Of a stretch of DNA of 48,419 bases, positions 25,876 through 34,665 are shown in pieces. Each line of letters starts with the position of its first letter. The stretch's first letter is position 1. A program made the translations under genes and the position numbers. Below the pieces are notes generated by a model. It searched no databases. It saw nothing but the letters and a program-made list of their open reading frames with translations, and was not told the DNA's origin. This DNA is from CAMEON01 sp963643175 (GTDB taxonomy: Bacteria > Bacillota > Clostridia > Oscillospirales > CAG-272), in assembly GCA_963643175.1 (NCBI GenBank), contig CAVIJF010000012.1, positions 1-48,419 of the forward strand, in the 5' to 3' direction.

Positions 25876-27660
25876 TCATGAATAGATGTATTTTACGTTC
25901 ATAATGTCGTATGCCTGAGGTGTATAAACTGTCTTTTTATTTCTGTCATAATTCATCAATGACTTGTTTGCAGATATTGGTGGGTTATCTGCCAATCCCA
26001 GCAAATGCCCAATTTCATGGGTAATGGTACTTTTTCTCGAATTGTTATCCGTATCACAAGTCCGAGCGTTAATCAATATCGTAGCACTGTTTATGGTCGA
26101 ACTGTTGGAAGGAAAACCTGTAACTCCAAACCACGTATCGGCATACACTCCAACTTCACATACGTAAGAGGAGGGAGCTGTTGTAATTGATATATTTGTT
26201 CCGGCAGAGGTGCTATTCCAAGCATTGGCGGATTCCTGTATCAAAGGAAACCATGTCGTTCCTGTTGCAAGAGTTCCGGTGCACTGGATTGTAAACGTTC
26301 TTGTTGGAGTTTTATACCCGGTGAATATTCCGCACACAGAATTCTCTGGTGAAAGCAAATACCATTCATCTTTGTAACTTGAATTGTCCAAATATTTTCT
26401 TTGACGAATGTTGGTTCCATTCGTATACAGGGCGGTTTCCAAAGACATGACAAGGTCATTTTGGGTATATAATTCGGAGGACTTGGCTTTGATTTTGAAG
26501 GATCCATTTTGAGTCGATGCAATGCGCCACTTTTGATTGTCAGATCCCGTGTATGGTTTCAAAATCAAATTGACTTTATCATCAGTTTCGTGCCCTGTCG
26601 GAACCGTAACGGCATATCCGCTGACCGATGATGTGATTCGATAATACCCATCTCCGAAGTATGAAAGATTCCATCTCTGATAGCTCTCACCATCCAGTGG
26701 ATGTATCTCCATAATTCCGCCGTTGTTGGTATAGTTTGGCGCATCATCGTCATCAACCTGCATATATCTTTCCGTCTGACGATTCTGCAAAAAATACACG
26801 CCGTCTGCCAATCTGGCGGTTACATTTCCGTACCAAGACGTTGGTGCACCTGCATATGTCATATGGATGCGGAACCGCCCCGCACCGTTGACTGTGACAT
26901 TACCATTCGTATCTATTGTGGCAAGGTTTGTGCTTGAGCCGTCCCACGCGCTCACGCTAAACCGAACCGGTCCATGGTAAGCCATGTCGGTGGTGTACAT
27001 ATAGGCGGCGATATGAGTCGTTTCGTCGGATATCATTGTGTCAGTCCACGCCGACAATATAACCCCATACATTGCAGAACCTGTGTACCGTATCATTTCC
27101 CATTTGGCTCTGTCTCCTCCGGATGCCAAGGTTTCCGTCGTACAGTACTTATCGTTATTTACCCCGGACGAAGGGGTACATAAATACTTGTTAGTCCCGT
27201 ATGCCCGAATGTACACATATCCGTTCCCCGCATCGGAAAGTATCCAGTGCGCCGTCATCGGATTGTTGATATCCACAGGGTCAATCGGTGTCGTCAGAAC
27301 CGATGTGTCACTTTGCCTGTAGAAAGAATTGGCATTGTTCATCATGGTTCGGATTAAATAGTTGTTGCCTCCGCGATGTGTAACTTTGAACAATCCCGCA
27401 CGAGTGTCTTTTGTAGAGGGAGTGCTCCCATAGGCATACTATTGGATACGCATACCCGAATTGGGCGAATCGTACTGTATATCCAGATATTTTCCTGTAG
27501 CCTTGTTTCTGAGAGCATACACTCCATCGGAAACAACGCCGCCGGAAACCTCCGCCCATGCACCAACGGTCAATAAAGCCGACAAAACAGCAATTGAAAG
27601 TATTCCAAGAAGAATCCGACGTAAGACAGGGCTTTTCACACACAGTTTTTTATGTTCCAC
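25876..27660 (-). pseudogene. secreted ricin-lectin / metzincin-like metalloprotease with in-frame TAG
   Basis: One reading frame of 595 codons is split by a single TAG at 27439-27441 (codon 74). Before it: signal peptide (VLRRILLGILSIAVLSALLTV) and the start of a ricin-type lectin domain (DGVYALRNKATGKYLDIQ). After it the same frame continues with YAYGSTPSTKDTRAGLF and the rest of that domain, a second lectin-like domain (~240-400), and a C-terminal protease domain with zinc motif HEIGHLLGLAD and the Met-turn SLMNYD, both intact. The codon before TAG is CAA and homologous lectin repeats usually have QQ here, so CAG to TAG is the simplest change. As read, the product is a 73-residue fragment. 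A nonsense mutation, sequencing error or amber suppression are all possible. ATG 27660 has AAGGAGAA upstream; promoter at 27811-27839. Confidence 0.8.
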
Positions 27661-27810
27661 CGTGCTTCTCCTTTCAAGTCATGTAATCTTACGCAAAACC
27701 GGACATCTTTCAGCGACAGAATGCTCCGCTGTCTGTTCGCCGCATCACCGACAGCACATCGGCATCCCCTCCTTTCGCAATACAAAACGCATACCGGGCT
27801 GTTTTTATAT

Positions 27811-27839
27811 ATTACATCATGGATAATTCAGCCTGTCAA
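27811..27839 (-). promoter_or_regulatory. promoter of the metalloprotease/lipoprotein island
   Basis: On the minus strand TTGACA (27839-27834) and TGTAAT (27816-27811), 17 bp apart. The leader is about 145 nt. A likely single transcript covers the four minus-strand genes down to the terminator at 23973. Confidence 0.7.
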
Positions 27840-27844
27840 CAGTC

Positions 27845-28138
27845 AGCAGGCGTTTATGCACAAAATTTTTGCTTTTTTAATGTCCGGTTGTTTTCCCTTT
27901 ATGCGGGTTTTGCGCCCCTCCGCTGTTCCGGCGGGTTGCCGCGCCCGGCGCTCCCGGAATTTCCCTTCACTCATAGGGACAGCCGCCGGGGTGCGGCGGT
28001 TGCAGGAAAGTGAAAATATTTTTTGATGATTTCGGTTTTTGGGGGACGGCGCCCGGCGGTGGTTGTCTGTTGACCCTGCCCCGCATAAGTAATCCTTTTT
28101 TCCCCCATCCCCCACCCCGGCAAGAAAATCGCTTCAAC
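27845..28138. other. intergenic stretch without recognised features
   Basis: Between the island promoter and the pyr promoter I see no gene. The only notable part is TTTTTTCCCCCATCCCCCACCCC at 28094-28116, a remnant of the GC-rich repeat family without its stems. Confidence 0.5.
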
Positions 28139-28140
28139 CC

Positions 28141-28169
28141 TTGACAAACGCCCGGACTTATGCTATAAT
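28141..28169 (+). promoter_or_regulatory. consensus promoter of the pyr operon
   Basis: TTGACA (28141-28146) and TATAAT (28164-28169) with a 17-bp spacer, a perfect sigma-A promoter. The expected leader is about 175 nt and contains the hairpin at 28276-28338. Confidence 0.88.
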
Positions 28170-28275
28170 ACAAACCGGAAATAAACCGTGCTTCACTGAT
28201 GCAGATGATCGTGGGGACGGATAACGGCAAAGAGAAGGGGGCACCGCGGGAAACCGGCGCTCCCCGCTCGTGTGC

Positions 28276-28338
28276 GCTCCGGCTCTGACTGCCTGCACGC
28301 CTCCGGGAGGCGAACACGCGTCACGCCGGAGCTTTTTT
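28276..28338 (+). terminator. probable transcription attenuator before pyrC
   Basis: GCTCCGGC (28276-28283) pairs with GCCGGAGC (28325-28332), followed directly by six Ts (28333-28338), 12 bp before the pyrC ATG. An inner hairpin CGCCTCC-G-GGAGGCG lies at 28298-28312. A terminator inside the leader of an operon with a consensus promoter points to attenuation. The usual PyrR-binding loop is not clearly present and no pyrR is in the window. A weakly started 29-codon open frame (28199-28288) ends inside the 5' arm, so control by leader translation is possible. Confidence 0.65.
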
Positions 28339-28350
28339 AGGGGGTACCGT

Positions 28351-29661
28351 ATGCAGATGAACCGTGAAAAGAACAGCTCCGCCCTCCGGGTGGATGCCAG
28401 TGCCTACCCGGCAGGTGCCGCACTCCTGTCCGCGTCCGGCGTGCCGGAGGCAGACCTGCTCCCTGCGGATACCCTGTCCCCGGCGGGAAAACCGAACACA
28501 GCCGGCGAGCTGTCCGGCGCGGTTTCGTATTCCCTTCTGCCCGGCTTCTGCGATGTGCACGTGCACTTCCGGGAGCCGGGTTATTCGTATAAGGAAACAA
28601 TCCGCACAGGGTCGTGCGCGGCGGCGCACGGCGGCTATACTGCCGTCTGCACCATGCCCAACCTCAGTCCCGTACCGGACTGCCCCGCGCACCTGCGGGC
28701 GCAGACCGACATCATCCGCCGCGATGCCTGCATTGCCGTGTACCCTTACGGCGCCCTGACAGTCGGCGAGCGCGGGGAACAGCCGGCTGACCTTGCCGGC
28801 ATGGCGCCGGAGGCGGTTGCCTTCTCGGACGACGGCAAAGGCGTGCAGAGCGAGGACATGATGCGGGCTGTCATGCGCGAGGCGGCACGGCTGGGCAAGG
28901 TGGTCGCCGCGCACTGCGAGGACAACAGCCTGCTGCACGGCGGGTACATCCATGACGGCGTGTACGCACGCGCCCACGGGCACCGCGGGATATGCTCCGG
29001 GAGCGAGTATGCCCCCATTGCCCGCGATATAGAATTGTGCCGCGAGACAGGCTGCGCCTACCACGTCTGCCATATCTCCACCCGCGAGAGCGTCGCCCTG
29101 ATCCGGCGTGCCAAGGCGGAGGGAGTCAACATCACCTGCGAGACGGCGCCGCACTATCTGGTGCTGGACGAGAACAGCCTCCGGGAGGACGGGCGCTTCA
29201 AGATGAATCCGCCCCTGCGCTCCGCCGCCGACCGCGAGGCACTGCTGGAGGGACTGCTGGACGGTACGGTGGACATGATTGCCACCGACCACGCGCCGCA
29301 TACCGCCGCCGAGAAAAGCCGGGGGCTGGCGGACAGCGCCTTCGGCGTCGTGGGGCTGGAGACGGCGTTCCCCGTGCTGTACACGCATCTGGTGCGGACG
29401 GGCATTCTGCCGCTGAAACTCCTGCTGGAGCGGATGGTCTGGGCGCCGCGGCGGCGCTTCGGTCTGCCCTGCGACCCGGAATCGGTCGGGCTGTCGCTCT
29501 GGGATCTGTCCGCCGCCCGCCCGGTCGATCCGGCGGAGTTCCTCAGCATGGGACGCGCAACGCCCTTCGCGGGCGATGTGCTGTACGGCGTCAACCGCCT
29601 GACCCTGTGGCACGGGCAGGCTGTGTATTCTGCTGCCGACGGAAAGGAGTCCGCGCAATGA
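28351..29661 (+). CDS. pyrC: dihydroorotase
   Basis: 436-residue amidohydrolase that closes carbamoyl-aspartate to dihydroorotate, third step of UMP synthesis. Seen: the metal-binding DVHVHFREPGY near residue 70, the metal-bridging lysine region replaced in class I enzymes by the aspartate SDDGKG, AHCED, CHISTRESV, and the catalytic ATDHAPH. All point to class I dihydroorotase. The ATG at 28351 lies behind AGGGGGTACCGT; the open frame begins further upstream in the leader but passes through the attenuator and is rejected. Its stop overlaps the pyrK start as ATGA. First gene of the operon. Confidence 0.95.
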   Translation: MQMNREKNSSALRVDASAYPAGAALLSASGVPEADLLPADTLSPAGKPNTAGELSGAVSYSLLPGFCDVHVHFREPGYSYKETIRTGSCAAAHGGYTAVCTMPNLSPVPDCPAHLRAQTDIIRRDACIAVYPYGALTVGERGEQPADLAGMAPEAVAFSDDGKGVQSEDMMRAVMREAARLGKVVAAHCEDNSLLHGGYIHDGVYARAHGHRGICSGSEYAPIARDIELCRETGCAYHVCHISTRESVALIRRAKAEGVNITCETAPHYLVLDENSLREDGRFKMNPPLRSAADREALLEGLLDGTVDMIATDHAPHTAAEKSRGLADSAFGVVGLETAFPVLYTHLVRTGILPLKLLLERMVWAPRRRFGLPCDPESVGLSLWDLSAARPVDPAEFLSMGRATPFAGDVLYGVNRLTLWHGQAVYSAADGKESAQ

Positions 29662-30422
29662 AGCAATCCCTGTTTACGGTTATCTCAAACCGCCTGCTGA
29701 CGCCCGACGCGCGCCAGCCCGTCTGCGAGATGGTGCTGGAGGGCGACCTGACCCCGGCGCCGGGCGCGGTCAACCGCCCCGGACAGTTCGTGAACATCCG
29801 GCTGGGCGGACTGTTCCTGCGCCGCCCGATTTCGGTCTGCGACATGGACGAGGCGGCAGGACGGCTGACGCTGGTCTACAAGGTAGTCGGCGAGGGCACC
29901 GCGCAGCTGCGCGATACGGCGCCGGGACAGACGCTCGACCTGCTGACGGGGCTGGGCAACGGCTACAACCTGTCGGTCAGTGGGGAGCATCCGCTGCTGC
30001 TGGGCGGCGGCGTGGGCGTCCCGCCGCTGTACGGGCTGGCAAAGCACCTGCTTGCCGCCGGGCGGCAGGTCACGGCGGTGCTGGGCTTCAATACCGCCGC
30101 CGAGATATTCTATGCCGACGAATTCCGCGCACTGGGCGCGGAGGTGGTGCTGGCGACGGCGGACGGCTCGGCGGGCGTGCGCGGCTTTGTCACCGATGCG
30201 CTCCCCGCCTCTTACAGTTATGTGTACACCTGCGGTCCCGAACCCATGCTCCGGGCGGTGTTCCGCAGCATACAGACCGGCGGGCAGTTCAGTTTTGAGG
30301 AGCGCATGGGGTGCGGATTCGGCGCCTGCATGGGCTGTTCCTGCAAAACCGTGACCGGCTGGAAGCGCATCTGCCGGGAGGGACCGGTACTGGAAAAGGA
30401 GGAGATACTGTGGGAGAAGTGA
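29658..30422 (+). CDS. pyrK: dihydroorotate dehydrogenase electron-transfer subunit
   Basis: 254-residue FAD and [2Fe-2S] protein that passes electrons from PyrD to NAD+. Seen: the flavin-binding RRPISVCDMD, the NAD-binding LLGGGVGVPPLYGL, and a C-terminal cysteine cluster CGFGACMGCSC with a fourth cysteine in RICREGP, as in ferredoxin-type PyrK. It starts inside the pyrC stop and overlaps pyrD by 13 bp, a layout that keeps the two subunits in balance. Confidence 0.95.
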   Translation: MKQSLFTVISNRLLTPDARQPVCEMVLEGDLTPAPGAVNRPGQFVNIRLGGLFLRRPISVCDMDEAAGRLTLVYKVVGEGTAQLRDTAPGQTLDLLTGLGNGYNLSVSGEHPLLLGGGVGVPPLYGLAKHLLAAGRQVTAVLGFNTAAEIFYADEFRALGAEVVLATADGSAGVRGFVTDALPASYSYVYTCGPEPMLRAVFRSIQTGGQFSFEERMGCGFGACMGCSCKTVTGWKRICREGPVLEKEEILWEK

Positions 30423-31339
30423 TACGGACGGCAGACACCCGCACGGTGCTATGCGGCATTGAGCTGGACAATCCGGTAATACCGGCAAGCGGAACCTTCG
30501 GCTTCGGGTACGAATTTGCCGAGCTGTACGACATCAACTGTCTCGGAACCTTCTCCTTCAAGGGGACGACGCGCGAGCCGCGCTTCGGCAATCCGACCCC
30601 GCGCATCGCGGACTGCACGGCGGGCATGATCAACGCCGTCGGGCTTCAGAATCCCGGCGTGGACGCTGTGATTGCGCAGGAGCTGCCCCGTCTGCGGACC
30701 TGCTTCCGCAAGCCTGTGATGGCGAACGTATCCGGCTTCTCGGTGGAAGATTACGCCTACACTTGCGAGCGGCTGGGTCGGGAGCCGCAGGTGGGCTGGC
30801 TGGAGGTGAATGTCTCCTGCCCGAACGTGCACGGCGGCGGCATGAGTTTCGGCACTGACCCCGACGCGGCGGTGTCCGTGGTGCGTGCCGTGCGTGCCGT
30901 GACCGCCAAGCCGCTGATTGTCAAGCTCTCCCCCAATGTGACCGACATTGTGACGATTGCCAAAGCCTGCGAGGCGGCGGGTGCGGACGGAATCAGTCTT
31001 ATCAACACACTGCTGGGTATGCGCATTGACAAGCGCACCCGCCGCCCCGTGCTTGCCAACCGCATGGGTGGATTTTCGGGTCCCGCCGTATTCCCGGTGG
31101 CGCTGCGCATGGTGTATCAGGTTGCGGGAGCTGTCGGAATTCCCGTTGTGGGCATGGGCGGCGTTTCCTCCGCTTCCGATGTCATTGAGATGATGATGGC
31201 AGGTGCCTGCGCCGTTGAGGTCGGTGCCGCCAATCTTGTCAATCCCTGTGCCTGCCGCGACATCATTGCCGATCTGCCCCTTGTCATGCAGCAGTACGGC
31301 ATCCGCGCACTGCGAGACATTATCGGCGCGGCGCTGTAA
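30410..31339 (+). CDS. pyrD: dihydroorotate dehydrogenase, class 1B catalytic subunit
   Basis: 309-residue FMN enzyme oxidising dihydroorotate to orotate. NPVIPASGTFGFG at the N-terminus and NVSCPNVHGGGMSFG with the class 1 catalytic cysteine are visible; class 1B is shown by the pyrK partner. The start is GTG at 30410 with AAAGGAGGAG upstream; earlier in-frame codons lie deep in pyrK. The next gene, pyrF, follows after a 235-bp gap that holds one GC-rich repeat copy. Confidence 0.95.
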   Translation: MGEVIRTADTRTVLCGIELDNPVIPASGTFGFGYEFAELYDINCLGTFSFKGTTREPRFGNPTPRIADCTAGMINAVGLQNPGVDAVIAQELPRLRTCFRKPVMANVSGFSVEDYAYTCERLGREPQVGWLEVNVSCPNVHGGGMSFGTDPDAAVSVVRAVRAVTAKPLIVKLSPNVTDIVTIAKACEAAGADGISLINTLLGMRIDKRTRRPVLANRMGGFSGPAVFPVALRMVYQVAGAVGIPVVGMGGVSSASDVIEMMMAGACAVEVGAANLVNPCACRDIIADLPLVMQQYGIRALRDIIGAAL

Positions 31340-31375
31340 GGGAATCGGCGCCCCCCGCCGCGTGGGTTCAGCCGC

Positions 31376-31480
31376 AGGGTTGCAAGGGGCGAAGCCCCTT
31401 GCATAAGAGAAGCCAAAAGGCTCCCCCTTCCCCGGCGTGGGAAGAGCGCTCTGCGAGCGCGGGTCGGGGGGATGGGAAAA
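31376..31480. repeat. GC-rich modular repeat inside the pyr operon, copy 4
   Basis: Stem TTGCAAGGGGC/GCCCCTTGCA (31379-31403) followed by CCCCCTTCCCC and the insertion variant GTGGGAAGAGCGCTCT, then TCGGGGGGATGGG. Same variant as at 35408-35460. It lies between pyrD and pyrF, so it would be transcribed within the operon. Confidence 0.75.
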
Positions 31481-31574
31481 GTAAAAGAAGGAAAAAGCAG
31501 AAGTTTTCCGGCAACCAAAAGGGGACGCCCCCCAAAAAACAAACCTGATTCTTGAAAACGGAGGATATAAACCT

Positions 31575-32279
31575 ATGGGAAAAGATGTAATCGTCGCCTG
31601 TGATTTTGACAGCGCCGGGGCGGTTTTCACATTCCTTGACCGCTTCGCAGGGTGCGGACGCCTGCCCTTTGTCAAAATCGGCATGGAACTGTACTACGCC
31701 GAGGGTCCCGCCATTGTCCGCGAAATCAAGCGTCGCGGACACCGCATCTTCCTTGACCTCAAACTGCACGACATCCCCAACACCGTCCGCAAAACCATGG
31801 CGGTGCTGTCCGGTCTGGACGTGGATATGTGCAACCTCCACGCCGCCGGAACAATCCCCATGATGGAGGCGGCATTGGAGGGGCTGACACGCCCGGACGG
31901 CAGCCGCCCGCTGCTCATCGCCGTGACGCAGCTCACCTCCACCGATCAGGCGCACATGGAGCGCGACCTGTGGATCCGGGAACCGATGGAGGATGTCGTG
32001 CTGCACTACGCCGACAACGCACGCCGCGCCGGACTGGACGGCGTGGTCTGCTCGCCGCTGGAGGCGGGACGTGTGCATGAAGCGTGCGGCACCGGATTCC
32101 TGACCGTCACGCCGGGCGTCCGGTTCGCGGGCGGCGACCGCGGCGACCAGAAGCGCGTCACAACGCCCGCCGGGGCACGCGCAATCGGGTCGGATTACAT
32201 CGTCGTCGGTCGTCCCATCACGGCAGCCGCCGACCCGGTCGCGGCATACGAACGCTGCTGTGCGGAGTTCCTCGGCTGA
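31575..32279 (+). CDS. pyrF: orotidine 5'-phosphate decarboxylase
   Basis: 234-residue TIM-barrel enzyme for the last step to UMP. Seen: N-terminal VACDFDSAG, KIGMELYYAEG, and the catalytic Lys/Asp tetrad in FLDLKLHDIPNTV; the phosphate-binding end TPGVRF and GSDYIVVGRPI are present. ATG 31575 follows CGGAGGATATAAACCT. Its stop overlaps the next gene as TGATG. No separate promoter is evident in the gap before it. Confidence 0.95.
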   Translation: MGKDVIVACDFDSAGAVFTFLDRFAGCGRLPFVKIGMELYYAEGPAIVREIKRRGHRIFLDLKLHDIPNTVRKTMAVLSGLDVDMCNLHAAGTIPMMEAALEGLTRPDGSRPLLIAVTQLTSTDQAHMERDLWIREPMEDVVLHYADNARRAGLDGVVCSPLEAGRVHEACGTGFLTVTPGVRFAGGDRGDQKRVTTPAGARAIGSDYIVVGRPITAAADPVAAYERCCAEFLG

Positions 32280-32953
32280 TGGCGGACGGTATCGCCGCAC
32301 GCCGCGCCGTCCTGTTTGACCTGGACGGCACGCTGACAGACCCCTGCATCGGCATTACCGATTCGGTGGCATACGCGCTGGCAAAGTTCGGAATCACCGT
32401 GGATGACCCGCACCGGACGCTGACGCCCTTCATCGGGCCGCCGCTGGTGGACAGCTTTGAAAAATACTACGGATTCTCCCCGGACGAGGCGCGCCGTGCG
32501 CTGGGCTTCTACCGGGAATACTTTGCGCCGACAGGCATTTTCGAGAACACGGTCTACCCCGGCGTGCCGGAGGCACTGCGGGCACTGCGCACCGCCGGGC
32601 GGGTGCTGTGCGTGGCGACCTCCAAACCGGAGGTGTACGCGCGGCGCATTCTGGAGCACTTTTCGCTGGGTGCCTGCTTTGACGCCGTATGCGGCGCCAC
32701 GCTGGACGAGTCGCGGGTGCGCAAGGCGGACGTCATCGCCTACGCGCTGGAGACGTTGGGCGTGTCGCCGGACGCCGCCGTCATGGTGGGCGACCGCCTG
32801 CACGATGTGGAGGGGGCACACGCCTGCGGACTGCCGGCACTGGGCGTCACCTACGGCTACGGCTCCCGCGACGAACTGACGGCGGCGGGTGCCGACGCGC
32901 TTGCCGACACCCCGGCGGACGCCGTGCGCATCCTGCTGGACGGGTCGCTGTAA
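32279..32953 (+). CDS. HAD-superfamily phosphatase in the pyr operon
   Basis: 224 residues with the HAD motifs: FDLDGTLTD (I, nucleophile Asp), ATSKPE (II), K of RKADVIAYAL (III) and MVGDRLHDVEGA (IV). The cap region is alpha-helical (subfamily IA, phosphoglycolate phosphatase-like). It overlaps pyrF (TGATG) and is followed by pyrE. A pyrimidine nucleotide phosphatase or phosphoglycolate-type phosphatase is plausible; the place in the operon suggests balancing UMP or cleaning up a by-product, but substrate is not determinable. Confidence 0.85.
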   Translation: MADGIAARRAVLFDLDGTLTDPCIGITDSVAYALAKFGITVDDPHRTLTPFIGPPLVDSFEKYYGFSPDEARRALGFYREYFAPTGIFENTVYPGVPEALRALRTAGRVLCVATSKPEVYARRILEHFSLGACFDAVCGATLDESRVRKADVIAYALETLGVSPDAAVMVGDRLHDVEGAHACGLPALGVTYGYGSRDELTAAGADALADTPADAVRILLDGSL

Positions 32954-33050
32954 CCCCCGCAGGGCACAGCGTCGCCCCGCACACACCGGGATCCATCGGC
33001 TCCGCAAAATCCATACACCGCAAAATCAAAAAAGGCAAGGAGAAATAACC

Positions 33051-33701
33051 ATGACTGAACTGCAAAAACAAATCGCAACCGACCTTTTGTCCATCCGCGC
33101 CGTATACTTCCGTCCGGAGCAACCCTTCACGTGGGCAAGCGGCATCAAAAGCCCGGTATACTGCGACAACCGCCTTACCCTGACCGCGCCCGCCGTGCGC
33201 ACGCACGTCGAGCAGGGGCTGGCACAGCTCATCCGCGAGAACTTCCCCGATGCACAGGTGCTCATGGGAACCGCCACCGCCGGTATCGCGCACGCCGCCA
33301 TCACCGCCCACCTGCTGGGTATGCCCATGGGCTACGTCCGCTCCGGCAACAAGGATCACGGTATGCAGAACCGTATTGAGGGCAAGTTGGAGAAGGGCGA
33401 GAAGGTCGTGGTCGTGGAGGATCTGATTTCCACCGGCGGCAGCGTGCTGGAGGCGGTGGACGCCCTGCGCGAGGCGGGCGCCGAGGTGCTGGGCATCGTG
33501 TCCATCTTCACCTACGGGATGAAGAAGGGCGCCGAGCGGCTGGCGGCGGCAGACGTGCGCAACGTGTCGCTGACCAACTTTGACTGCATCGCCGAGGTGG
33601 CTGCCGAGACCGGCTACATCCGCCCGGAGGATGTCATGCGCCTGCTGGCGTTCCGCCGCAATCCGTCCGACGAATCGTGGATTCACGCCACCGAGGCGTG
33701 A
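33051..33701 (+). CDS. pyrE: orotate phosphoribosyltransferase
   Basis: 216-residue enzyme that joins orotate to PRPP. Seen: the family block FTWASGIKSPVYCDNR, the flexible-loop YVRSGNKDHG, and the PRPP-binding VVVVEDLISTGGS. ATG 33051 follows GGCAAGGAGAAATAACC. A 97-bp gap separates it from the HAD gene; pyrB starts 34 bp downstream. Confidence 0.95.
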   Translation: MTELQKQIATDLLSIRAVYFRPEQPFTWASGIKSPVYCDNRLTLTAPAVRTHVEQGLAQLIRENFPDAQVLMGTATAGIAHAAITAHLLGMPMGYVRSGNKDHGMQNRIEGKLEKGEKVVVVEDLISTGGSVLEAVDALREAGAEVLGIVSIFTYGMKKGAERLAAADVRNVSLTNFDCIAEVAAETGYIRPEDVMRLLAFRRNPSDESWIHATEA

Positions 33702-33735
33702 CCGGACAGGCACAGCCGGAAGGGGGTATTGTCAG

Positions 33736-34665
33736 ATGAACGGAAAACCGAGAAGCCTGTTGGCAATTGAGGATCTGTCGGTCGCGGAAATCGACTGCCT
33801 GCTGCACACGGCGCTGGACATCATCGATCGTCCCGCGGCATACGCCGACGCCTGCCGGGGGAAAAAGCTGGCGACGCTGTTCTTTGAGCCGTCCACCCGC
33901 ACGCGGCTGAGCTTTGAAGCCGCCATGTACGAATTGGGGGGCAACGTGCTGTCGGTGGCAAGTGCCGCCTCCTCCTCCGCCTCCAAGGGCGAGAGCGTGG
34001 CGGACACGGCGCGGGTTGTGTCCTGCTACGCGGACATCATCGCCATGCGGCATCCCAAGGAGGGCGCACCGCTTGTGGCGGCGGCGCACGCCACGGTGCC
34101 TGTCATCAACGCCGGAGACGGTGGGCACAATCACCCGACGCAGACGTTGGCTGACCTGCTGACCGTGTACCGCCGCAAGGGCAGCTTTGAGGGGCTGACA
34201 GTCGGCTTCTGCGGCGACCTGAAATTCGGGCGCACGGTGCACTCCCTGCTGCACGCGCTGTGCCGCTACGCCGGGCTGAAGGTTGTGCTCATCTCGCCGG
34301 AGGAGCTGAAACTGCCGAGCTACGTCAAGGACGAGGCGCTCCGCCCCGCCGGCGTTCCCTACGTGCAGACAACCGACCTGTCGGCTGTCATGCCGGATCT
34401 GGATATTCTGTACATGACGCGCGTTCAGCAGGAGCGCTTCTTCAACGAGGAGGACTACCTGCGGCTGCGTGACCGCTACATCCTGACGCCGGACAAGCTG
34501 AAAACCGCCAAGCCGGATATGTGCATTCTGCACCCGCTGCCGCGCGTCAACGAGATTTCGGTTGCAGTGGACGACGACCCGCGTGCCTGCTATTTTGAGC
34601 AGGTGGCGAACGGGAAATATATGCGCATGGCGCTGATTCTGATGCTGTTGGGGGTGCAGGTATGA
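33736..34665 (+). CDS. pyrB: aspartate carbamoyltransferase catalytic subunit
   Basis: 309 residues; makes carbamoyl-aspartate, the committed step. Seen: the carbamoyl-phosphate motif FFEPSTRTRLSFE, the SASSSASKGES loop, GDGGHNHPTQTLADL, and the aspartate-binding HPLPRVNEI. Followed by pyrI with ATGA-type overlap, so a regulated PyrB-PyrI holoenzyme is expected. Confidence 0.96.
   Translation: MNGKPRSLLAIEDLSVAEIDCLLHTALDIIDRPAAYADACRGKKLATLFFEPSTRTRLSFEAAMYELGGNVLSVASAASSSASKGESVADTARVVSCYADIIAMRHPKEGAPLVAAAHATVPVINAGDGGHNHPTQTLADLLTVYRRKGSFEGLTVGFCGDLKFGRTVHSLLHALCRYAGLKVVLISPEELKLPSYVKDEALRPAGVPYVQTTDLSAVMPDLDILYMTRVQQERFFNEEDYLRLRDRYILTPDKLKTAKPDMCILHPLPRVNEISVAVDDDPRACYFEQVANGKYMRMALILMLLGVQV

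Noticed and set aside
24168..27660. Antiphage defence or toxin-antitoxin island
   Set aside because: The genes code for exported protease and lipoproteins; no nuclease, kinase, restriction or antitoxin motif was found.
28199..28288. 29-codon leader peptide gene before pyrC
   Set aside because: No good ribosome site precedes its ATG; kept only as a possibility in the attenuator entry.
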